Source: Bacillota bacterium (lineage in GTDB: Bacteria > Bacillota > Limnochordia > DTU080). From it: a DNA stretch of 58,251 nt. Shown here one piece after another: positions 42,101 through 50,154 of this stretch; position 1 is the stretch's first letter, and every line of letters starts with the position of its first letter. The stretch covers positions 1 to 58,251 of the forward strand of contig DULU01000064.1 in assembly GCA_012840225.1 (NCBI GenBank), in the 5' to 3' direction. The position numbers were made by a program, and so were the translations under genes. The notes beneath the pieces were generated by a model. The model was given only the letters and a program-made list of their open reading frames with translations, was not told the origin of the DNA and did no database searches.

Positions 42101-43378
42101 ATGCATAGGAAAGTCAGTCGTATGTATATTTGCCTGGTGCTGTGCCTATTGTTCACTATTGGCGCCACAGTATCCTTAGCTGCTCCTATTGAAGTCGATA
42201 TTTGGGGGAATGCCAACCATCTTGAAGCCCTCAAACCAATTATTGAACGGTTCAACAGCGAGCAACAGCAAATAGTGGTGACCATTCCGGGGAAAACCGA
42301 GTCGCACACCAACATAATGACGGCTGCGGCCGGCGGCGTTTTACCGGCTATAATCGAGACGGCAGGTACAATTACACCGCTTTATGCCCCTTTAGGTCTT
42401 ATTGTGCCTTTGGATGATTTCCTCAAAAAAATGGGCGGCGATTATATCAGGGATTTCCTGCCGGTGGGAATGGAAGGCAATATATATGAAGGCAAGGTGT
42501 TTAGCCTGCCGGCCTTTCTACAGATTGAAGGGGGCTACTACAACAAAGAAATATTACAAAAATATGGCCTGGCCCCGCCAAAGCCGGGATGGACCTGGAG
42601 CGATCTTGAGCAGTTGGCTAAACAAGCGCGCCAATATGGCCCGGACGGTAGTAAAACTGTACACGGCATAATCGCCAACGGGCCCATCAATTTCGATGTG
42701 GTGCTGCTCGGCCAATCCGGAGCCAAACTGGTGGATGATAAATATCGTGTCCTTGTAAATTCCGAACCGGTACAGTCGACATATCGCTGGATTTTGGACT
42801 GGCGCGCCAACGATTTATTGGCCTACCGCCGGGGGATAGATGACATTGCAGACGACGAATATGCCTATAGAGCTGCCTTCGTGATGGATGCCTCTTACAG
42901 GCAGTTCTTCTGGGATAGCGTGGAAGCTCCTATGGTCACGGCTCCGCCGCTGCGCCGGGATGCCAACTCTTTGCCGTCTACAGTGTTCACCAATCGCGGT
43001 TGGGCCATCATGAAGACCACTCCTGAAAAAGAAGCGGCGGCTTTGGTGGTAGTTCAATACCTCCTCCGGCCGGAAATTGTAGCCGAATGGGCCATCAGAC
43101 TCAACAATCCGCCCTCCACATATTCAGCTATCAATTTGCCGGCATATAGAAATCATTATCGGGACAATGTGAACATGAATATATGGATAAATAGTTATAC
43201 GATAATAAATAATTCCGGGTTTCCTTGGCCATCAGCATTTGAAGCGAGCAACATTCGCAGCGCCTATGAAGCGGAAACCATCGCCCTCCTCAAGGGGCAA
43301 AAGACACTGCCGCAATATACGGAAGATTTAAGTGTGAGAATCGCCGCCATGATAACCGATTTCCTGGCCGGAAGATAA
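42101..43378 (+). CDS. Extracellular solute-binding protein, family 1 (sugar ABC type)
   Basis: A 425-residue secreted binding protein. The signal peptide spans about 1-27 (hydrophobic CLVLCLLFTIGATVSLAA) with a signal-peptidase-I-like end and no lipobox cysteine, unusual for a monoderm. The mature start IEVDIWGNANHLEALKPIIERFN and GVLPAIIETAG match sugar-binding proteins of carbohydrate ABC importers. No permease or ATPase gene is nearby, so it is an orphan here. ATG behind AAGGAGG. Base composition is visibly lower in GC than neighbouring operons, which suggests transfer. Confidence 0.82.
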   Translation: MHRKVSRMYICLVLCLLFTIGATVSLAAPIEVDIWGNANHLEALKPIIERFNSEQQQIVVTIPGKTESHTNIMTAAAGGVLPAIIETAGTITPLYAPLGLIVPLDDFLKKMGGDYIRDFLPVGMEGNIYEGKVFSLPAFLQIEGGYYNKEILQKYGLAPPKPGWTWSDLEQLAKQARQYGPDGSKTVHGIIANGPINFDVVLLGQSGAKLVDDKYRVLVNSEPVQSTYRWILDWRANDLLAYRRGIDDIADDEYAYRAAFVMDASYRQFFWDSVEAPMVTAPPLRRDANSLPSTVFTNRGWAIMKTTPEKEAAALVVVQYLLRPEIVAEWAIRLNNPPSTYSAINLPAYRNHYRDNVNMNIWINSYTIINNSGFPWPSAFEASNIRSAYEAETIALLKGQKTLPQYTEDLSVRIAAMITDFLAGR

Positions 43379-43397
43379 CCGGGGGCTGAGAACATAA

Positions 43398-45002
43398 ATG
43401 CCGGCAGGCGGTGATCGGACTTATAGCATTTCCGGGGGCCGCCTGCCCCGGTATGAAACGGAGATGAAGCTGTCGCCGATGTTTACGGTAAACAGGGGGT
43501 GGAAAAAAGGGGCTCTCCCTCGTTCGGAGGCTAATCAAGATTATGTACCTATTGTACGGTCGGAAAAGCATGTGGCTTTTCCGGGCATCTGCAAAACAAA
43601 AACGGGGCGGTTGCTGGTGGTCTACCGGGAAGGATTAAATCATGCCGGCGGCCGTGACGGCCGAGTGATGATGACTAAAAGCGATGATCTCGGGCGGACT
43701 TGGAGCGAGCCGTGGCAGATCTACGATGATCCGGAAGTAGACGACCGCAACTCTGCTTTATTATGCACCGCCGACGGCACAATTGTTCATGTGTGGAACA
43801 AATACTGTGAAGGCCGCGATTTGGGGGTTTTTTTGGTAAAAAGCCATGATGAGGCGCGCAGTTGGAGTCGGCCCATACCTATCGGTGCCGGACAACCCCT
43901 GCGCACCCGTTGTCATCCGCTGGAAATCCGTACCCCTACAGGTGACATTGAATGGTTGCTCCCGCTGTATGACTGTGTCAGTCAACGCAAAGCCGCATAT
44001 GTCGGCATTTTCCGCCCGGAAGACAACAGTTGTCTCCTCGTGCCGGTAACTCCGGTAGGCGACCGCAATGTCAGCGACGAGTGGGCTCTGGAGCAAGCTG
44101 CAGACGGCCGCTTAGTCGCTTTGGTGCGTTCCAATTGGGATCTCTGGTTGTGGCAGTCAGAATCCTGGGACCAGGGCCGCACCTGGCATAATTTGCGGCC
44201 TTCCTCTATTCCGTCGCAATTTACCCCTCCCGATCTCCTTCGCTTGCAGGACGGGCGCCTTATGGTCACCTTTTCTTTCCGGGAACGCTGCAATGAACGC
44301 CAGGCAGTGTCCCCGGATAACGGTGAATCATGGGCGGTGGCTCAAAGCGTTGATGTTTTCGGCGCGAAACTCAGAGGCGACCGGTCCTATCCGGCAGCCG
44401 TGCAGTTGGATGACCACACTATCGGAACCGTACTGTATGAGACTTTACCTGCGCCTCATGGCGGAACTATTTGGTTTGCCCGCACAAAGTTAGCAGATCT
44501 GGAACGGCCGGCCGTTAATGTCTGGTACTCGGATGCTGGCGAAGAATTGGCCGCCGGTTATGTAGAGCTGACGGCGGTAGAAAGAGCGCCGGCCGACCGG
44601 GAAAGAGCCGCCGTTGCTGTCGACTACCGCTTTACAGGCCGCTTCGGCGAGCCGCTTCACGGCTTGGAGTTGGTGTTGAGCGACGAGGAAGGCACCATCT
44701 GTCACGGCAGATATTGGATGGGTGGAGGCAGAGGTGAAACCAATTACATAGAGCTGGCGTTGACCTGTAACTCCTCTTTTACCACCCTGCGGCGACAGAG
44801 CGCTATAGGCGGTTTCTATAACGACGGCAATAATCATCGGATGAGCCTAGAGTTGAGAGGCAGGCAGCTATCCCTGGTTCTTGACAATATAGATCAAGCC
44901 GCCGTGCCGTTACCTGCCGAAACCGATTGCCAGCGAATCGTCCGGGCAGGGGTAATTGCTCACCGGACCGGCGTAGCGTTATTTGATTTAAAAATTGTTT
45001 GA
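43398..45002 (+). CDS. BNR-repeat (sialidase-like) protein
   Basis: A 534-residue beta-propeller of the sialidase superfamily. Four Asp-box-like repeats are visible: SDDLGRTW, SHDEARSW, SWDQGRTW and SPDNGESW. FPGICKTKTGRLLVVYREG marks the first blade, where true sialidases carry an arginine; whether the arginine triad is complete is unclear. From about residue 370 a separate beta-rich domain follows. No signal peptide, so it is probably cytoplasmic, unlike most sialidases. The start is uncertain (ATG 43398; ATG 43464 also possible). It lies 19 bases after the binding protein and shares its composition. Confidence 0.72.
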   Translation: MPAGGDRTYSISGGRLPRYETEMKLSPMFTVNRGWKKGALPRSEANQDYVPIVRSEKHVAFPGICKTKTGRLLVVYREGLNHAGGRDGRVMMTKSDDLGRTWSEPWQIYDDPEVDDRNSALLCTADGTIVHVWNKYCEGRDLGVFLVKSHDEARSWSRPIPIGAGQPLRTRCHPLEIRTPTGDIEWLLPLYDCVSQRKAAYVGIFRPEDNSCLLVPVTPVGDRNVSDEWALEQAADGRLVALVRSNWDLWLWQSESWDQGRTWHNLRPSSIPSQFTPPDLLRLQDGRLMVTFSFRERCNERQAVSPDNGESWAVAQSVDVFGAKLRGDRSYPAAVQLDDHTIGTVLYETLPAPHGGTIWFARTKLADLERPAVNVWYSDAGEELAAGYVELTAVERAPADRERAAVAVDYRFTGRFGEPLHGLELVLSDEEGTICHGRYWMGGGRGETNYIELALTCNSSFTTLRRQSAIGGFYNDGNNHRMSLELRGRQLSLVLDNIDQAAVPLPAETDCQRIVRAGVIAHRTGVALFDLKIV

Positions 45003-45079
45003 TGGCGGTCATGCAGTCAGCAGCATATCGTTCCTGGGTATACCGATCAAACTCTGGCTTTACCGGTGCTAAACCGGTG

Positions 45080-45108
45080 TTGCCCGCCGATTCTCCATAT
45101 GCTACAAT
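45080..45108 (+). promoter_or_regulatory. Likely secG promoter
   Basis: TTGCCC at 45080-45085, 17-base spacer, TACAAT at 45103-45108, 48 bases before the secG start. It would give secG-smpB their own transcription, independent of the inserted pair upstream. Confidence 0.6.
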
Positions 45109-45155
45109 GAGTTGCAAGGCTTATTTGCCCGGTGTTCGGGGAGTGAGAAACTTAG

Positions 45156-45377
45156 ATGATCACCTTTCTGATGATAGTGCAGTTTTTGGTGTCCCTCGCT
45201 TTGATTATTGTGGTGTTGTTGCAGAAGAGCAAAGGAGAAGGTTTGGGCTCCATCGGCGGCGGCGCGCAGATGTTCTTTGACAAGGCCAAAGGGTTTGACC
45301 GCACTTTGGAAAAAGCCACCACGGTGACGGCAGTCAGCTTCATGGTGTTGTCGGTGATCCTGGCTTTGATCATCTGA
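45156..45377 (+). CDS. secG: Preprotein translocase subunit SecG
   Basis: Small subunit of the SecYEG channel. 73 residues with two membrane helices (about 1-20 and 52-72) joined by the conserved QKSKGEGLGSIGGGAQMFF loop. ATG behind GGGGAGTGAG. In many Firmicutes the order is eno-secG-rnr-smpB; here rnr is missing and eno is 3.2 kb away. Confidence 0.95.
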   Translation: MITFLMIVQFLVSLALIIVVLLQKSKGEGLGSIGGGAQMFFDKAKGFDRTLEKATTVTAVSFMVLSVILALII

Positions 45378-45447
45378 TGAAATGAGCGGATTCGGACTCG
45401 GCCCGGCGACCGCGGCAATTGGGAAAGGCAAAGGATAAGAGGAAACC

Positions 45448-45951
45448 ATGCGCAAACCGACCGGAAAGCCGGACGAGACAGCCAAAAACAAGATCGTATC
45501 CACCAACCGCAAAGCCAGGCATGATTATCACATCGAGAGTACCATGGAAGCCGGCTTGGTGTTGCGGGGCACGGAAGTCAAGTCCATGCGTCAGGGACGC
45601 GTTAATTTGCGGGACAGTTACGCCCGGGTGGAAAAAGACGGCGTGATCATATATGATATGCATATCGCCCCGTATGATCACGGCAACCGCTGGAATCACG
45701 AGCCCACCAGGCCCAGGCGCCTGCTCTTGCGCAAAGAGCAGATCCGCAAGCTGACAGGGCAGGTAAAGCAGGAAGGTTACACTCTGGTTCCTCTGGCAGC
45801 CTATTTTACTCCCAGAGGGCATGCCAAGTTGGAGTTGGCCTTGGCCAGGGGCAAGAAACAATGGGATAAACGCGAAGATATCAAAAAGCGTGATGCCGAC
45901 CGGGAGATAGCGAAAGCTATCCGGGGAGAAAATAAACGAGGGGGCGAGTAG
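45448..45951 (+). CDS. smpB: SsrA-binding protein SmpB
   Basis: Binds tmRNA and brings it to stalled ribosomes. NRKARHDYHIEST near the start, GLVLRGTEVKSMRQGRVNLRDSYA, HEPTRPRRLLLRK, and the basic tail KQWDKREDIKKRDADREI. 167 residues; the N-terminal 15 are an extension. The last 12 bases, including the stop, lie within the predicted mature tmRNA 5' end, so the two genes are fused at the DNA level. Confidence 0.97.
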   Translation: MRKPTGKPDETAKNKIVSTNRKARHDYHIESTMEAGLVLRGTEVKSMRQGRVNLRDSYARVEKDGVIIYDMHIAPYDHGNRWNHEPTRPRRLLLRKEQIRKLTGQVKQEGYTLVPLAAYFTPRGHAKLELALARGKKQWDKREDIKKRDADREIAKAIRGENKRGGE

Positions 45952-46300
45952 GTTCGACGGCTTGAGTACAGATGGCGTAAGCGAGTCGAGATCGCCGCGG
46001 TCTCGTTAAACAGCGGCAACGGCAACAACTGCCGACAATCAACTAGCATACGCAGCTTAATCAATTAAGCTGCCGTTCTCTTACCGGCTTGCCTGCGGCT
46101 GGGAAGAGGGCGTCATCATAGCAGGCTCGGTCGTTCTTCTGCGCCTGGGGAAGGGCACGACATAAACCGGGCTAGCCGGCGCCGGAAGCCTGTTCTTCGG
46201 CGTCCTTTGCCGGCGAACAGCCAAAAGAAGAACTGCACTCGGAGAAAGCGCCATAGGTTCCAGGTCGGACGCGGGGTGCGACTCCCCGCCGCCTCCACCA
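45940..46300 (+). ncRNA. ssrA: Transfer-messenger RNA
   Basis: Rescues stalled ribosomes and tags the unfinished protein. The 5' end GGGGGCG (45940-45946) pairs over seven positions with CGCCTCC before a discriminator A and an encoded CCA (46298-46300). The tag frame GCC GAC AAT CAA CTA GCA TAC GCA GCT TAA (46031-46060) encodes ADNQLAYAA, of the usual -LAYAA type. A perfect 9-bp hairpin (46052-46073) follows the stop. The T arm has TGCGACT instead of TTCGAAT. 361 bases. The resume codon is my choice by analogy. Confidence 0.95.
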
Positions 46301-46314
46301 ATGTCGGGAGATTG

Positions 46315-46350
46315 CGCCGCCGGTTAATTATCCGGACGGCGAATTTTTTA
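46315..46350 (+). terminator. Terminator after tmRNA
   Basis: CGCCGCCGG, loop TTAATTAT, CCGGACGGCG with one bulge, then AATTTTTTATTT. It begins 15 bases after the CCA end of the tmRNA gene. The next 300 bases up to 46657 hold no gene I can support; a TATAAT at 46605-46610 may be the -10 of the following operon. Confidence 0.85.
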
Positions 46351-46657
46351 TTTATAAGCCACGTTTTGGAGATTTCGCCTACTATTGTCGGGTGTAAGCG
46401 AGAGGAGTCGGCGGGGTTAGGGACGAATCCAATTCGCAGCGGGTTTTTAAATATTTCCAGGCGTTGCTATTTGCTGCATTCATTGCATAAAGGCTACCGC
46501 TCTGTGGCGGCGAATGACCATCTCATAGGGGTGAGGGAAACCGCAACGGCTGATTATACTATTCCCGCAATAAATCTGGAAGGCGGGCGGAGATAAGGCA
46601 ATTTTATAATGGCGGTAATGAGTTAACCTAAGTTCTTAGTTGGGAGGGGTCCAAGCA

Positions 46658-47602
46658 ATGATCAGAACTGAAGGGTTGACCAAACGCTTTGGTCAACTGA
46701 CGGCCGTGGACAATTTAAACATCCACGTCCAGAAAGGGGAAATATATGGTTTCCTGGGTCCGAACGGAGCCGGCAAAACCACTACGGCCATGATGATACT
46801 CGGGCTGCTGAAGCCGACTGAAGGCCGGGTGAAGCTGTTTGGTAAATATCTGGAGGAAGATTATTTCAATATCAAGCGGCGCATCGGTGTGCTTTCGGAG
46901 TTCCAGTATCTTTATGATGAGATGACGGCCTATGAATACCTGCGCTTTTTCGGCAATCTGTATCAGGTCGACGACATTGACAAGCGCATCACCCAGGTGC
47001 TGGGCTTGGTCAATCTGGATCACCGCAAGCACGAACTGTTGCGCGGCTATTCCAAAGGCATGAAGCAGAAGCTGGGCATGGCCCGGGCTATGCTGCATGA
47101 TCCGGAACTCCTGCTCCTCGATGAGCCGGTTTCTTCGCTCGACCCATACGGCATTAAGGAAATCAGAGACATTATCCTTGAGGAAAACCGCAAAGGGCGC
47201 ACTTTCCTCATTTCCTCACATATTTTGTCCGAAATCGAACGCACCTGTCATCGCATCGGCATCATGAACAAAGGCCGCCTGGTGGCTGAGGATACCATGG
47301 CCGATCTCCGCCGCCGCCTGATGGATGAAGTGGAGCTGAACATCACCTTGGAGCAGGAAAGCGAAGCCGTGACCAAAGCTCTTCAGGAGAAGCCTTATGT
47401 CTCCAGCGTTCAGGTGAACGGGAAAGAATATGTGGTAAAAACCAAGACCGACAAAGACTACAGGGGAGAAATTTCCCGGACCATAGCTGCCGCCGGCGGA
47501 GTGGTCGTGGAGATTCACCGCCATGAGATGAGCCTGGAAGAAGCGTTCGTCACCATTACAGACAAAAACATTTCTCTCTTAGCAAAGGAGGGTGTGGCAT
47601 GA
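46658..47602 (+). CDS. ABC transporter ATP-binding protein
   Basis: Single ABC ATPase: Walker A GPNGAGKTTT (near 36), signature YSKGMKQKLGMARAM (near 129), Walker B LLLLDEPVSSLD (near 150), and H-loop SSHILSE. The last 90 residues form the small C-terminal domain usual in NatA/CcmA-type exporters of the ABC-2 class. 314 residues, ATG behind GGGAGGGG. It overlaps the permease by 4 bases. Substrate unknown. Confidence 0.93.
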   Translation: MIRTEGLTKRFGQLTAVDNLNIHVQKGEIYGFLGPNGAGKTTTAMMILGLLKPTEGRVKLFGKYLEEDYFNIKRRIGVLSEFQYLYDEMTAYEYLRFFGNLYQVDDIDKRITQVLGLVNLDHRKHELLRGYSKGMKQKLGMARAMLHDPELLLLDEPVSSLDPYGIKEIRDIILEENRKGRTFLISSHILSEIERTCHRIGIMNKGRLVAEDTMADLRRRLMDEVELNITLEQESEAVTKALQEKPYVSSVQVNGKEYVVKTKTDKDYRGEISRTIAAAGGVVVEIHRHEMSLEEAFVTITDKNISLLAKEGVA

Positions 47603-48426
47603 GTTACTCCTACCGTACCAACGCCAGTAAAGTAATCGCCTTCCGGGAGTTGTTTTCCACCCTTTACGGGCTGGGTCTTTATGTGGTGTTGACTGCCGTT
47701 TTCCTCATCAGTTCCTATACAGTACACGGTTCGGTATTCCAGCTGGAACAAAACGGACTTCTGGCTTTACCTTCCCCGCTGACCTCACCGTTTTTCCTGA
47801 CGGTCGGCTTGGTAGCCATCTATCTGGGACTTTGTTCCGCCATCTCCATTTCCAGGGAACGAGATCAGGGCACGCTTGAGGTTCTCTTCTACGGTCCGGT
47901 CGATTCGTTCTCATATATTCTCGGCAAATACGGGCAGCAGATGCTGACCTTCTTCGTGGTGCTCGTCTTCAGCGTCATCAACTTCTGGTTGGTGTCCCTG
48001 GTGACCAACTTCGGTTTTTCCGGGAACTTCTTCAGCCTGATGGTGCTCTCGATATTCCTGGCTTCGTGCATGGTATCATTCGGTATCTTTCTCTCCACGT
48101 TGACCAAGCGCACCAACATATCGCTGATCCTGTTCATCGCACTAATGATTTTGCTGGTCATTTTCCCCTTCGCCAGACAATCGGTACTGAGCATTCCGGG
48201 AAAATCGCTGACTACCGTGATGATCTACATCCGCATCGTGCTGGACAACCTCAACATTTTGATGCAGTGGATATCTCCGGTGGCCTACTTTGAGCGCGGT
48301 CTGGTGGCTGTAGGATTGCACGATACCGTGCAGTATATCATCAGCATCGCCGCTTCGACCATCTATACTGCCGTCATTTTAGGCATCAGCATGAAGGTTT
48401 TTGAGAACAAGGGGGTTAAACGGTAA
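47599..48426 (+). CDS. ABC-2 type transporter permease
   Basis: 275 residues with about six hydrophobic segments (near 22-44, 66-86, 112-135, 145-165, 175-192 and 240-262). SISRERDQGTLEVLFYGP after the second helix is the coupling-helix motif of ABC-2 permeases. The start overlaps the ATPase stop (ATGA) and its stop overlaps the next ATG (TAATG), so all three genes are probably translated as a unit. Confidence 0.9.
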   Translation: MSYSYRTNASKVIAFRELFSTLYGLGLYVVLTAVFLISSYTVHGSVFQLEQNGLLALPSPLTSPFFLTVGLVAIYLGLCSAISISRERDQGTLEVLFYGPVDSFSYILGKYGQQMLTFFVVLVFSVINFWLVSLVTNFGFSGNFFSLMVLSIFLASCMVSFGIFLSTLTKRTNISLILFIALMILLVIFPFARQSVLSIPGKSLTTVMIYIRIVLDNLNILMQWISPVAYFERGLVAVGLHDTVQYIISIAASTIYTAVILGISMKVFENKGVKR

Positions 48427-49916
48427 TGCGCATCAGATATTGGTTTACGATTATTTTGGCCTGCGCCATCCTGTTGATGGCGGCGCCGCTTGCCGGCCAA
48501 CCCGCCTTGGCGGCTGCAGCAGAAGAGACAGGGGAAGAAACAGCGGCAGAGACCACCGGGGAGGCGGCTGAGGAAAAAACCACGACTTCATCCACACCGA
48601 CCGATCCCACAGCGGCCTTGACCCAGGTGCCTGAGGAGATCAAAGAAGGAGAAGGCGTCCCGGTCAGGGAGAAGCAGTTCGTCTATGGGTTGAGCCCGTG
48701 GTCGGGTACGGAATACAGCGGCACTTTTGCTCCGAGACAAGCGAAGACTATCTATTTAATGGGCAATGTGACCAATATAGTGAACAGCCTGCGTTCGGAA
48801 ATATACTACTGGCCGATCACCCAGGAGTATATGGCCGACTGGTTCGGCTATAAGGAAGATGTGCCCGGCAGGCTGGAAGTGTTCAAGGAAGGCAGCAACG
48901 AACCGACAGTGTTTGAGAAGACGCCGTATTGTTATTCCTATCCCAACGGTTGGGATGCCGGGGTAGTGTTGGTCACCGGTGAAGCGGCCTATGCGGAGTT
49001 TGATAAATTCAACGCCGCCTACGATGCCTTCTATGACGCTTCTTCCAAATACTACGACGAGCATGCCAGGTGGCAGAAGATCCTGGACGGGATGCTGCAG
49101 AGAGTGCGGGAGACCGGGCAATATTACAAAGAGGAAGAGATTCCCAAACCCCCGGTACAGCCCACCGCTCCCAAGATCTATGTTACCGAGCCGGTCAACG
49201 CCTTCCTGGTCAAACTTGAGCCGGGTAATTATCGCATCAGAGTAGTAGGCGAGGACGGCAATGTCGTACCCGACAGCGAGAAAAAGCTGGTGGTTTTCGA
49301 CGCCCGGAGAACCGGCGTCGGCTATGAAATCATCCCCGAGAGCACCTGGACCAGGCCTTTCAACTCAGATGACCGGACCCAGGTACTCTATGCTGAAGGC
49401 AGACGCACTTTCTATACCAAGCCATATATGGAGAGTGAGTATAACCTCTTTAATTATTCCCGCATGATCAGCCTGCACAAGCCTCTGGAAGGCTTGGGCA
49501 CCAAGAGCGCTTGGCTGTGGATTCACGAAAAAGAGATTACCGATGCCAAGCTGGAGTTGCTGAAAGACGGCGAGGTCATTGAGGTTATCGAGCGGAAGCC
49601 TTTCTATGTGGAACAGACTGCCGGTTACGGTTTGGGTTATCGCATAGTGGATTTCGATCCCGAAAAACCGGAATTCCAGGGCCGGGAACCCAGCTTTGTG
49701 GCCTATAAAGTGGTAGTGGAGCCGAAGGCCGGCGAATATATGATTCGCCTCGTTGATGAAAACGGTGAGGTTATCCCCGGCAGCGAACGCGAGCTGCGCG
49801 CCGTGGGCACCACCCGCTGGCCTCTCTATACTATTCCGGTATTGCCGCTATTGGTCGGTTTGGGTATATTCATGTGGCGGCGCAGCCTGGCCGGAAGCGG
49901 TGAAGAAGAGGCATAA
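48426..49916 (+). CDS. Secreted, membrane-anchored repeat protein of unknown function
   Basis: I do not recognise a family. 496 residues: signal peptide 1-30 (WFTIILACAILLMAAPLAG), an acidic Glu/Thr-rich linker to about 60, a large extracellular part rich in Tyr, Trp and Glu, and one C-terminal helix (about 468-485, TIPVLPLLVGLGIFMW) ending in RRSLAGSGEEEA. Two related beta segments are visible: LEPGNYRIRVVGEDGNVVPD near 262 and VEPKAGEYMIRLVDENGEVI near 431. One-base overlap with the ABC permease suggests it works with the transporter, for example as an extracellular partner; that is inference. A terminator follows. Confidence 0.75.
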   Translation: MRIRYWFTIILACAILLMAAPLAGQPALAAAAEETGEETAAETTGEAAEEKTTTSSTPTDPTAALTQVPEEIKEGEGVPVREKQFVYGLSPWSGTEYSGTFAPRQAKTIYLMGNVTNIVNSLRSEIYYWPITQEYMADWFGYKEDVPGRLEVFKEGSNEPTVFEKTPYCYSYPNGWDAGVVLVTGEAAYAEFDKFNAAYDAFYDASSKYYDEHARWQKILDGMLQRVRETGQYYKEEEIPKPPVQPTAPKIYVTEPVNAFLVKLEPGNYRIRVVGEDGNVVPDSEKKLVVFDARRTGVGYEIIPESTWTRPFNSDDRTQVLYAEGRRTFYTKPYMESEYNLFNYSRMISLHKPLEGLGTKSAWLWIHEKEITDAKLELLKDGEVIEVIERKPFYVEQTAGYGLGYRIVDFDPEKPEFQGREPSFVAYKVVVEPKAGEYMIRLVDENGEVIPGSERELRAVGTTRWPLYTIPVLPLLVGLGIFMWRRSLAGSGEEEA

Positions 49917-49968
49917 GCATACGCTAAGAACTGCCGGCCGGCGGTAAAATCGCCATAAAAGCGCAAGT

Positions 49969-50007
49969 GCGGGGTGTCGCTATATGACGGCGATGCCCCG
50001 CCTTTTT
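49969..50007 (+). terminator. Terminator of the ABC/anchored-protein operon
   Basis: GCGGGG and TCGC pair with GCGA and CCCCGC across a TG mismatch, followed by CTTTTTATATA. It lies 52 bases after the anchored-protein stop. The stretch to 50154 shows nothing else I can support. Confidence 0.85.
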
Positions 50008-50154
50008 ATATATAAAACAAAACCCCTGAAATAGCTGCCCATTATCGCTAAAATCCTTATGAACAAAAAGGCAAATTAAGATCGGCGTCGAATTGTAGCG
50101 ATATCTAAGCGGATTTATCTAATATCCTCGAAGTCCGCATGGTGGTGGCCTGTT

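Noticed and set aside
46207-46596. 129-codon open frame on the plus strand starting in the tmRNA gene
   Set aside because: It overlaps the tmRNA 3' half and its terminator, has no ribosome site and no recognisable protein pattern.
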